From NCBI GenBank assembly GCA_911728455.2, contig OU452228.1:18689224-18753223 (forward strand): a stretch of 64,000 nt of DNA, in the 5' to 3' direction. Position numbers and translations under genes: made by a program. The notes below the pieces were generated by a model. That model did no database searches. It saw nothing but the letters and a program-made list of their open reading frames with translations, and was not told where the DNA came from. Shown here one piece after another: positions 44,376 to 55,000 of this stretch (positions within the stretch are counted from its first letter, which is position 1; every line of letters begins with the position of its first letter). The DNA comes from Marthasterias glacialis (taxonomy: Eukaryota > Echinodermata > Asteroidea > Forcipulatida > Asteriidae).

Positions 44376-45116
44376 TACTCCTAGAACTATGAGGTTCGTT
44401 CCGCTATCGTCTCCACGAGCCTCAGTCATAGAGTGATATGTACAAAATCCTATTCGAAACTTTCTGCCCTTCACGTTTACATGGCTACAGTTCTTTTTTG
44501 CAATCAGATCTCGCCAAAACTAGGCTCTATGTGTTCTTCCAACTCTGATCGAGCGTTGCACGGGTCCAGAAAATCCACTCCGCAAACTAAAAGTTGTTAA
44601 AAAGTGATAAATTCTCACCGCAATTCAGATCCCATTCAAACAGTATTGCAACAAATAATATGGCGACCGGAGTTGCAAAATTAACTGGTATGCTGCTATG
44701 TGGTGCGCTGGTCCTATGGGCTGGTTCCGCGTACCAGTTAATTTACAAATTTGTAAATTAGCTGGTACGCGGAACCAGCCTATAGGACCAGCGCACCGCA
44801 TAGCAGCATACCAGTTAATTTTGCAACTCCGGTCGCCATATTTGTTGCAATACTGTTTGAATGGGATCTGAATTGCGGTGAGAATTTATCACTTTTTAAC
44901 AACTTTTAGTTTGCGGAGTGGATTTTCTGGACCCGTGCAACGCTCGATCAGAGTTGAAAGAACACATAGAGCCTATATTTGGCGAGATCTGATTTCAAAA
45001 AAGAACTGTAGCCATGTAAACGCGAAGGGCAGAAAGTTTCGAATAGGATTTTGTACATATCACTCTATGAGGCTCGTGGAGACGATAGCGGAACGAACCT
45101 CATAGTTCTAGGAGTA
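44376..45116. mobile_element. 741-bp near-perfect palindromic element with 9-bp target duplication (Mutator-like foldback)
   Basis: The two halves are reverse complements along their full length, with one 4-bp indel (CAGT near 44434) and a few substitutions. The dyad is near 44746 with no spacer (AATTTACAAATTTGTAAATT). The ends are TACTCCTAGAACTATGAGG and its complement. CCCAGTTAC flanks both sides exactly (44367-44375 and 45117-45125), giving a 9-bp target duplication typical of Mutator-like elements. There is no transposase. High arm identity points to a recent insertion or gene conversion between arms. Superfamily assignment is an inference from the duplication length and long inverted repeats. 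Confidence 0.88.
44652..44753 (+). other. 33-codon hydrophobic reading frame across the palindrome dyad
   Basis: An ATG in good context (AATAATATGGCG) opens a frame starting MATGVAKLTG, continuing with a hydrophobic stretch (MLLCGALVLW) and ending YKFVN-stop just past the dyad. It looks like a signal-anchor N-terminus and could be a captured piece of a host first exon. The mirrored frame on the other strand has a stop at the matching Trp codon. With only 33 codons, coincidence is quite possible. Confidence 0.3.
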
Positions 45117-45139
45117 CCCAGTTACTACTATACTAGGTC

Positions 45140-45442
45140 TAATGTATGTTCGCTTTGACGGCTTATGACGAAGCGGATTTAAAACTAATCTCAGTGATAA
45201 AATTACAACAAAGACTGAACAAAGTTGCTGGAAAATCGCCGACTGGCTTCTCAAGATATCAAAGATGAAATAAAATGCATTTAATTGTACTCACGATCAT
45301 TTTCTGTCCTCCACATCAATGATTTTTTTCCTCAGCAATTCTGTTGAGTCTTTGTCGTAATTTTGGCAATTTTTTTAATAGGATCTAACAGATTTGTTTT
45401 AAATCTGCTTCGTCATAAGCTGTCAAAGTGAACATGCATTTA
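45140..45442. mobile_element. TIR element with TGTTCGCTTTGACGGCTTATGA ends
   Basis: AATGTATGTTCGCTTTGACG at the left pairs with CTGTCAAAGTGAACATGCAT at the right. ACGAAGCGGATTTAAAAC and GTTTTAAATCTGCTTCGT pair next. The TIR is about 46 bp in an element of about 303 bp. It lies only about 14 bp beyond the palindrome's right target duplication. Confidence 0.85.
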
Positions 45443-46086
45443 CCTTACTGGGGCGCTAATACGACCGAATGTCAAAAATTTTAAAAAAGGAGTACATTGC
45501 CCCAGACTGTGTCTATAAGTCATGAACAAATTAAAGTTGAATAGGCCTACTTTTGATTAATTAAAACAATTTACTCATTCCCTCCACGACCTACTATACT
45601 GTATTGATACTGTGCCAATTCAAAAGTACATTTTAACTTCAAACGTTGTTCTGTCCTGTTAACGGACTAACTCCAGTTAATTGATATGGCTTGCAAAAAA
45701 GACTGACCACATAAGACCGTATTTCCACCTCACAGCACCACACTCGTACTACTTCCGGGGTTCAACAAACTAAACGGACAATTGACTTAAAAAAGCCTCC
45801 TGACCGTATATCCACACACCTGATGACCGACCACGTGGATCCGAGGCCAAACGGTAAATCATCAGCTGGCTAAATCAAAACGTAAACACGCACACGTGAT
45901 ATGTGATTAATGATATCTGTGATGTGAACATCTATTCTTAGCTGTGGGTGTGCGCCGGTGTCATAGGGTAGGCTACTTTGTCCTAGGGTAATGTGTCCAC
46001 CATACGGCAAATTAACGTGGGCTGGAGGAGTTTATTCAAAAGAGGGCGCTATCGCCGTATCACGGCTCTGATTACGGCTCTGATGC

Positions 46087-47623
46087 CCGGACGCAATTTT
46101 TTTCCGTACCACACGCTCAATATGGAGCTACAGCGAAGCGTCCCGATTGGTCAGTTACAAAATGCATTATGCATGTTAGGTCGCAGGCTGTTTCACGCGA
46201 AAGTTGTGTGTGATCGGCGTAAAGTACAGACCCTCCTCGTGCTCTGTAATGTACTATGTAGGGAATACTTAGCAGCAAGTTCAGCATATGGCGTGTCAAA
46301 CGTTGCAATATTCGATAATGTACACATGTGTGTGCGATGTTTTTCATTATATGCGACGATTGTCATACATGTGCGATATTCGTCATATGTATGCAATGTT
46401 GAAAATATATATGCAATAATCTGTTATGTTTATGCAATAATCTTAAGTACATATGCGATAATTTGTAATATATATGTGATACTTTGTAATATTTATTTGA
46501 TAATTTTCAAATATATATTTTATAATTTTTTTATATGCGATAATTTTAAAATATTTATGCGATAATTTTCAATATATATGCGACAGTTTTCAATACAAAT
46601 AGTTTACATGCGCGATGTTTTGTGATAAGCAATTATTTTCGCACGGATGCAATCTTCAATTGTGTGCGAGACAGCATGGTGTTTGTGTTCCAGACGCCGC
46701 AAGAATAACCAAGATCACTTTTATCTGAGATACGTGTTAAGTGTATGTTGGGTCCTTTTTCTACGGTATTTTAAGTTACCTGCTGATGTGCACTAGTGAC
46801 CAACAGGGGAGTTTCTGATCAGTAATGTGGGGGACCTTGATGTGGTAACTTAAGAATGTGTGTGCTAAGAATTGGGATTGTGGAGAGCCTTAAATGACAG
46901 GGTATTATGGGCCACCTGTTTTTCGGTACTTCACGGGTGTAGAACAAAGCTTGTATAAACGTTAGAGTTGATTACCTTTCCACTGTTTATGTTTCTCCTA
47001 AAACTGTTCACACACTTGGTTAATTTAACCTCTTGTGTAATCTTTGAGTGTGTTGTTAGTCACCCCTTGTAGTAATAATTGGCTTCAGACAGCAGCCTAT
47101 AGCACTGCATCATCAGCTTTTGGTTGTGCTCTCCCATTATTTTGGTATTTTAATTGCCTGGTTTGAACGAGTATTATTACTGCTATGGACTCGGTCTTTA
47201 AAATTATTTTGATCTCAATCTGCAACTTTCTTGGGTACTGTGTTTTGGTATTGGGTTAGCTTTTACTGTGATTTGTTTGTGTTTTAGTTATTTTCTTTAA
47301 GCTGTGTTTCATTAACTTTCTTTGCTTTCGGTCACTTTTGATCAATAAAGTGTTTTTATGTCAGTGTTTTTTGTTTGTTTTGCTGTTAAAGAAACCTACA
47401 ATCGCGAGTCACTGTCCCACTTCATGGATTTCCTTGTGTCTTGACCCTTTATTGGTTCATGAACATGGCACGTACAAACACTTATGCTGTACTTATGTAC
47501 GCGTCGTAGCACATAAAACGAACTCTTGTGACCTAACATGCATAATACATTACCACCGACCAATCGGGACGCCTCGCTGTGGCTCCCTATTCAGCGTGTG
47601 GTACGGAAAAAAATCGCGTCCCG
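46087..47623. mobile_element. Possible element bounded by 100-bp diverged inverted repeats
   Basis: TTTTTTTCCGTACCACACGC ... GCGTCCCGATTGGTC ... ATTATGCATGTTAGGTC (46087-46181) is mirrored by GACCTAACATGCATAAT ... GACCAATCGGGACGC ... GCGTGTGGTACGGAAAAAAA (47529-47618). The interior of about 1.35 kb has no recognisable transposase. It carries a degenerate ATATGCGATAATTTT-type repetition at 46380-46600. The flanks do not show a clear target duplication. Confidence 0.55.
46380..46600. repeat. Degenerate tandem repeat, ATATGCGATAATTTTCAAT-like
   Basis: TATGCAATAATC, TATGCGATAATTT and TATGCGATAATTTTCAATA recur roughly every 25-35 bases with drift. Confidence 0.7.
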
Positions 47624-48311
47624 CTCTCCGCTCCACCAACCGTCTCTCTCGCCGCTCTCCAACCGAATACCACGCCTCGTCCCCGACGAGCACGCAATCC
47701 CCAATTTCCCACTGCGCATGCCCTGCTGCTAAGAGGCGCCTAACGCCAGCGGGCGCCAAACATGGGGTACCATTTCGTTACAGTAGTAAAAGGGCCTTGA
47801 AAGAACCAAACAACTGATGACCAGATCTCAATGCACACTGCTGCTAACAAAGAAAATGTTTACCAAACAAACAACAAACAAACAAACAAACAAACATAAT
47901 GACAGGTCTGCCAGATATACATATATGACACAGAATCTGGAACAATTCAACAATAGGCCAATTTCAACAAAGAAGACTTAAATATTTACACGCTCAAATA
48001 CATTTTTAAAAATTAGAGAAAATGTAATAAGAAAGCAATTAGTTCCAAAATAGCGCAAATATCGTGCGGGGTATCAAAAAAGTAAAATGTGTGTCCTCTG
48101 TCACTGATTGACAAGTAGAGAGGATTGTGATATGAGTACATCTCGCCCCGGAATTAGTGATAATTGAATAAAATGATCTCACTTGAGACGTAGGGTCATT
48201 CATGGGGGCAGGTAATACGACTTCCCATGGAATCATGTGACCTCATGATGATGGGGAATGAATAAAGACACAGAAGAAGATTCCACTTTTTTTTCTCTCT
48301 CTATTTTCTCT

Positions 48312-48342
<31 letters not shown>

Positions 48343-49565
48343 TTTTATTTTTTTTTGGCGTTACATATTTGTATTAACCTACAAAAAGACCCCTGTTATG
48401 TATACAAAAATTATTTGCACACACCATTCTACAGAAAGTATTAATGCCATGTGAATTTTGGTTAAGTGGACCATCAATAAATAAATGAAACAATGAATTC
48501 TCGATGGAAAACTGAATACTGACCAAACATAAACGTTGGTATCATTACATAAATTTTAGAGACAAGTACCTTTGGTAAATGTTTTGTAAACGCTTCTATA
48601 TTTGAGACCAATGATAAGAAAGTGTACTGTTTTTCAAATAAAATAAACATCCTTTCCCTATTCCCCTCGTAGATTATTAATATTTCTTCTCATAGCTTGA
48701 CAATTAAGTATTGCGTTAATAATACTGGTATTAAGTAGCATTTTTATTCAAATCAAGATGAACCAATTATCATATTTCTGAATAGACCACGTAACCTTTG
48801 TTTACAAAGAGTGACCTTTAACATGTACATTCCAGGGCCTTTCTGGCAGGCAGGATACTTCACTTTGGGAAATTTTACATTTTGTGTCATAATTTCCACA
48901 CAAATTGAAGAGTTATAAAAATAACAGCTGAACAAGTTTTGAGATGCGCCCCTTTGTTCCTATCAAAAGTTGATAAAAATCAGACAGTGTCATAAAATAT
49001 AAGATTTAATGTTTTGGGGCTTTGTGGCTCTTTTGCAAACATGTGATGTCACAGACTACATGGTCCATAGTTAAACATTGTTAAAATTACTTTAAGTATA
49101 ACCATTCCTCAACTGGTTTGAGTCAAAGGGGAGCACCTTGGCAGCGAAGGATGTTTGAAAATGTCTTGAAAACAAAATGTTCAACGTACTTGTTTTCATT
49201 AGTTAAACTAATTTTAATTTTACTTTGGATGCATTTGCAGTAACCAAAACCACATTCTAGGAATACCAATGGTTTGAACATTGCAATTACTGAACCTAAA
49301 ACATTTTACTTTGTATAAGCTCAGAACATGTAACACTGGTGGATCAGGGTGGGCTTGGGATGGGGAGAGGGCCACCCCCCCCCCCCCAGACCAACGGTGA
49401 AGAGAAATGAAACACAAATGGACGGCTGAGAAATATTAAACCTCAAGGGTTGTTGGCTAGTGTGATTGGTGATCGAGTGCACTAAAGACAACACACAGCA
49501 AAGTCGCTTTAATAGATGTAATCATTTTGCATCGGGTACGAGATAATAATTTTGGTTTCAAACTA
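47624..49565. other. Intergenic, repeat fragments only
   Basis: It contains a GC-richer stretch to about 47770, (CAAA)n near 47869-47895, T-rich low-complexity DNA (48285-48360) and the TIR-type repeat at 48783-49072. No gene is supported. Confidence 0.5.
48783..49072. repeat. TIR-type repeat with AATAGACCACGTAACC ends, copy 2
   Basis: AATAGACCACGTAACCTTTG at the left pairs loosely with CAGACTACATGGTCCAT at the right. AAGTTGATAAAAATCAGACA is shared with copy 1 at 39209-39418. Confidence 0.65.
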
Positions 49566-49569
49566 CCAT

Positions 49570-50100
49570 GATATGTGATAAGCACTGTATACTCACTCAG
49601 TGCTTTCCCCAAGTCCTGCAGAAAAACAGATCCACAGGCATACTACCCAGGTGGGATTCGAATCCACAGCGCCCACATTCTAAAGCAGACATCTTAACCA
49701 CTAGACCACCCCCACTTTCCAAATAACTCCCTCCTCCTAGGTAAAATACTATGTTAAGTAAGTTTAACTAATTTTCCTTCAGAGGAAATGGCCAGTTATT
49801 ATTTGTGTTTTACCCATACACCGATGAGTGTTAAGCATTGTTTACTCAGTGCTTTCCTGAGTCCCGTGCCACATTTGCCATTCTGGTGTAGATCTCTTAC
49901 CATTAGATCACCGAGTTTGCCCGGTAGCTAGAGGCAGTTTGAATTCTACATAAATGTATTAGCAGCAGCTACCGCAGCAATTTTAATAGATGTTAAATTT
50001 GCATTGGGGATAAAGAATATTGTGTGTGATTTACCCATAAACCGATTTGTAATAAGCACTGTAAACTCAATACTTTCCCCAAGTCCTGTGGGGAAAAAAC
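49570..50100 (-). repeat. Cluster of three SINE (family B) fragments
   Basis: Pieces at 49570-49720, 49800-49925 and 50020-50095 carry AAGCACTGT.TACTCA and CTTTCCCCAAGTCCTG-type motifs; the first also has GGTGGGATTCGAATCCACAG and CATCTTAACCACTAGACCA. All read as family B on the minus strand. Confidence 0.75.
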
Positions 50101-50251
50101 AAAATGGCTTATGGCTAGTTAAAGAATGTTAATGTAAATTGCCAAGTCAAAATTAAACAAAGTTGCTACTTGCAAACTTTCTTGTAAAACATAATAACAA
50201 AGAACATGCATGGTTGTAGTATATTCTAATGCTCGTTTGAAACAAATTTTG

Positions 50252-50714
50252 CAGTGTTGTCGTCGAGACCACAAAGTCCGAGACTGAGATTGAGACTGAG
50301 ACCTCCCCTCCAAGACCGAGACTGAGACCGAACCGAGACCTCAATTTCGGAGACCCAGACCTCAGACAAATCTGTTCTGTAAACAATAAAACTTTTTTCA
50401 AAGCCTACTTTCTTCATTTTCAATGGAGTCTTAATGCTGAAACACTGCTTTTTCCCCCTTATGATGGCTTCACCCGGCCTTCACTTCAGTTGCACAGCCC
50501 CTATGTGGTACAGGGAAAAAAAGCGACCGCCCTCCAAAAACAAAGAAGAGAAAAAAAAACACTGCAGGGCGAGCTTGAAAACTACGCTTATTCTTTTGGG
50601 TTCCTTTTTCTATTTTATATGTTTTGGGTCAAGACCTGGAAACCTGGAAACAGCTAAGACCTCAAAATAATGGGTCTGGAGACCAGTCTTGATAACAAGA
50701 TCTACAACACTGCA
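50252..50714. repeat. MITE with GCAGTGTTG ends and GAGACC-rich core, copy 2
   Basis: TTTGCAGTGTTGTCGTCGAG at the left and CAACACTGCAAATTTG at the right are inverted. The left half is nearly pure GAGAC(T/C)GAGAC. The middle (about 50385-50630) may be a later insertion or an expanded core compared with 23457-23607. Confidence 0.7.
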
Positions 50715-51204
50715 AATTTGTCGTCCTAAGTGTGTTCATGGAAATAACTAAACTACAATTCTGAAAAACTTAAGGTAAGTGTTAACAGCAGAGTTGGAAT
50801 CTGTCTTACTTACACATTTGGAATCAACACACGAAATGATTTTGTTAACTAACACAATTATTTTGCTATCTATGACTGTGTTAAAAAAAAAAATGTATGA
50901 AATAAATAACCATAAAAGCACCATTTACAAAGGCTGATGTTGGCAGTCCGCCTTTTTATATTATATACAAAATGTTAAAAAATGCCAAGAGCATATAAGA
51001 GACATGTCATTGCACTAGATACGTTTATATTTGAGTTTTAAAAAAAAAAAATCTTTCTCAAATCATAGAAAATAAAACGCATTTTGTTCTGTTTGTTTGT
51101 TTGTTTGCTTGTTTTGACTTATGAGATTTGTTTATTTATATTTATATTTTGGGGGGTTTATTTGCTCATCTTATGAGCTCTACGTCTGATGTAGCAAAAA
51201 TGTT

Positions 51205-51385
51205 ATGCTTGGTTTGTATATAATGTTTTCTTGTAGATTATACATCATCTTGTCATTGTAGGACGATGTTGCAGTTTCAGACACTCATGGCATGCGAAGG
51301 CTATGTTTGAATGACATATGCTTGGTTTGTATATAACGTTTTCTTGTAGACTATACATCATCTTGCAACATCGTCCTACCTTGCT
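51205..51385. repeat. Direct plus inverted repeat pair
   Basis: ATGCTTGGTTTGTATATAA.GTTTTCTTGTAGA.TATACATCATCTTG occurs at about 51207 and 51318. Between and after them GTAGGACGATGTTGCA and TGCAACATCGTCCTAC are inverted. This could be a remnant of a duplicated hairpin. It is probably within the LARGE 3' UTR or flank. Confidence 0.7.
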
Positions 51386-52007
51386 GAAACTATCCCAGAT
51401 TTCTACAGCAGGGAAGCTCTGAGGTTCAAGACTGAAATGTTTACATAGCACCCGAGTAGATCCTTGTCAATTGATTGGAGGATTGTTGGTCACACGGCAC
51501 TGATTATTCCAACCATATACTGGCCTACGTCATAAACCGTGCATTTTGATACTATTCAACAGGCATTTTGGTCCCATTATTTTTTACTCTTGCAAGCTAG
51601 GGCACGCATTATACACAACAGTATAAACTCACAAAGTGGATGCCAGGAAACAGTCTTGAAATATTGAATGTTCCTTTTAACTCGTCTTCACCTCGTTTAA
51701 TAGAACACTTCATCTTTCAACTCATATGAAAATATTCACACCATTGCACTAATACACATTCATTATTTGTACAACACAAAAAAACATGTATAGATATGCA
51801 ACTTTGTAAGTGAAAATTGAAAAGAAAATGGCCAAGCACGGAAAAACTTTGTTCAGTGTTTTTTTTTTTGGTTTGGCACTGTAAAAAAAGAAAGAGGACA
51901 CAGTGGATCAACTGAGACATTGCATGCATCCATGTTGTATTGAAACCTAGTGCAATGACATGTCTGTGGTTAAAAAATTTGTACATGTTCTCTTCGCAAC
52001 ACCTTCA

Positions 52008-55000
52008 TCATGTCTCCACGGCGACGTATTTTAAAGCGGCAAAACCGTATTTTCTGGAGAGATCCTTCTGGAATTCTTCCTTTAACACTTTGAGACACCT
52101 GCAAAAATTACAATCAATTCAGAATCCATGATTATGCTAGAACTTAACAACTACCTATCTATGGCCCTTTTCAACATTATGGCATGGGCGTAGGCCCTGG
52201 CTCTCTCAGTGGTGTGTCGTGGCTGAGCGGTCTAGCGCACCGGACTCAAGTGGGTTCGTGTACCGGTCTTGACACTGGAGTCCATAAGCAAGACACTTAA
52301 CCATTATTGCTTCATCCTTCGGAAGGGACAGAAAGCCGAAGGTCCTGTGTGTTGTGTAATGCACGTAAAAGAACCCAGTTTTGCCCCAGTGTTTCTGGCA
52401 GTGGCTGCTGAATGTGCCACAGCACCTTGTAAACCCTTATAAGGTGCTACACAAATGGGTCTCATGACTCAAAAACTTCAAAAACCTGTTGCAAAAAATG
52501 ACAATAATAAGAGCCTTGAGTACCTGGTAGATACGTGCGCTATATAAGACTTTGGTATTATTATTATTATTATTATAGGGCTCTGTTGGTAAATTTGAAA
52601 CTTCAAAACAGGCAGACATTCCCTAAGCTAGAGCCTTTCTATCTGTTTACCCATCACATAACCACTCTGGAGTTTATTTGGGTACCACTGATGGCTGTGC
52701 AACCAGCATTTGCCTTCTTCTAGGGCTTGAAATACCCACTAGACCACTGGCCAGATTCCCAGTAACTTTAACACCAGGATAATAACCCCACAATCAAACA
52801 GGTCCAGTGTTTTTCCCAGACACATATTTTTCAGATTTAATCATTTGGGAGGCTAGTCATCCTTATTCGCAGCTGAGAAGCTGAATTGCCAAACATTAAC
52901 GTTATTGAAATAATCACTTTAAAATATAAACTACTCACGCTCTGTACTGATCACTGGATCGATATTTAGCGATGTCAAAACTTGGTGTGTGTGGCATGTG
53001 TATTATGAATGCATTGGGAAGCACTATGAATTCATATCTAAAAGAAAGAAATCACAATTTTTTGAATCAGATTGGAATCAAAAATTTCATAAAAATGTAA
53101 ACAGCAAGTGAGTTGGCTGTCATATGTTTGATGTGGAGGCTTTGCCCTGCTCAAAGATCATAGAGCAACGAAAGCACAAGATGGGGAACTGGAGCTCTAT
53201 CTATTGATGGAAGGTGAAACACGCATGGGTGCCATTTCAGCAAGTGAATGGTCTTGTTTCCCATTGATAGCAATAGTCATTGTCTGCACTGATCTGCACT
53301 AATCTATTGTTGTATCAAAAGAGTTACTTGCTGAAATGGCATCCAGTGAGATTTCACATTTCAGCCAGAGTTCCCCATTTGCGACTTCGGCGATCTTCGG
53401 CCCTGTTTTAAGATGGGCATTAATTTTGTTTAGGTAAGACACGTTATGTTTTAGAAGACACAGTATGTGTGACCACACAAATAATGATTGGGATTTATTA
53501 GACAACCTCAACTCACCCTTGAACATCAACCTCCATGATTTGAGAAACTTTGTTCCACCCGAACCCCACGAAACGAAGGTCATACTTTGGGCAGTCCTTC
53601 TTGACGACTATGTATGGCTCGAAGTCTGGCTCCCATTGCACCTAAACACAAAAACAGAGAGACTTAAGTAATGCTAATAAATATTAAGCAATGCTAATTA
53701 ATGCTTACTGCTGATCTGCATACTGATCTTCTTTGTACCATTTCACACTTTATTTGCATTTCTATTAAATTTAATAATGACTTTGCTTACTCCTAAATAT
53801 TTGTCATGAATTTTCTTCTTCTTTTTTTCCACCATAGTCTTAGGTTCAATAGACCAATCCATTCAGCCCCGCCCCCTAAACTTATTGACCAATCACAGCA
53901 TTGGCTAAATCACCACCGTACACATGGGCAGCATAATGTGCGTCTCTTCAATGCCACACTGCACGACATGAACACACGCTATAAGTACGCGCACGCATGT
54001 TTACATTTTCCAATAGGATTTGTGTTGTGTCGGACTTTTGTCTGACTTTCGGTGGTGTACCTTAGGCTGTGATTGGTCAACAAATGGGGCGGGGCTTAAT
54101 GGATCGGTCTATTGTTTTGTAATTACTGTTTGAAGTGAAATTCCCAAAAGAGATTTACACATGGTTGTCATAGTTACTTCATATTATCCACATCATGCTA
54201 AGCTTCAAAACATGGCCCCAGTGGAAACCAGTTTTAACTGTATGGGCAAACCAAGCGTAAATAAAAATAAAAAATTTAACAGATTTAAAAAATAAATACA
54301 ATAATTACAGACCTAAAAGGGATAACACAAAACAAAATGCATAGGTTTTTGGAGGACCATTTAATATTCAGCAATTTGTTATTCTGAACCAAAATTGTAC
54401 CGGCAAAGGTGATTTACTATATTGTTATAAAAATAGTAATATCAGCAATTCATATAGTGCACTTGCCACAAGATTTAAAGCGCTATGACAGGTATGACAG
54501 GGTATGCTATGCTTGAATTATGAGACCATTTTTATAGCACCTTGTAAGGGTTTACAAGGTGCTGCAGTGCAATCTGGAACACCCAGGTAAACCACTTCTC
54601 TTAATTTTAAGGTCACTGGGTTCTGTAACGTGCATCGAACGGCACCTACGTTTTATGTCTCATCCGAAGTACGAAGCAATAATGGTTAAGTGTCTTGCTC
54701 AACGACACAAGTGTCAAGACCGGGACTCGAACCCACACTCCCTATTGATCAGAACATCAGAATTTGAGTCTAGTGAGCTAGACCACTCAGCCATGAAACG
54801 CCACATTGTTCGGGGAGGGGTGGGTGAGCTGTGTGATTGAATGACTTCTGAACTTATACTGACTTACTTGGTAGGGTGTTGTGGCCGTCCGCCATTTGGC
54901 GAAATTAGTTGGGGCATGGCCCTTCTGCCAAACGTGGTAGCGGAATGTGAACAGAGTCCCCATGTCCAGCATGTGAAGGAGCTCCGCCTTGGATTTAGGA

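Noticed and set aside
45993-46565. 190-codon plus-strand frame
   Set aside because: It runs from an inverted repeat into AT-rich ATATGCGATAATTTT repetition, giving low-complexity Ile/Tyr-rich sequence without a domain.
47338-47817. 159-codon plus-strand frame
   Set aside because: It crosses the right inverted repeat of the 46.1-47.6 kb element and a GC-rich patch; no domain, homologue or splice support is seen.
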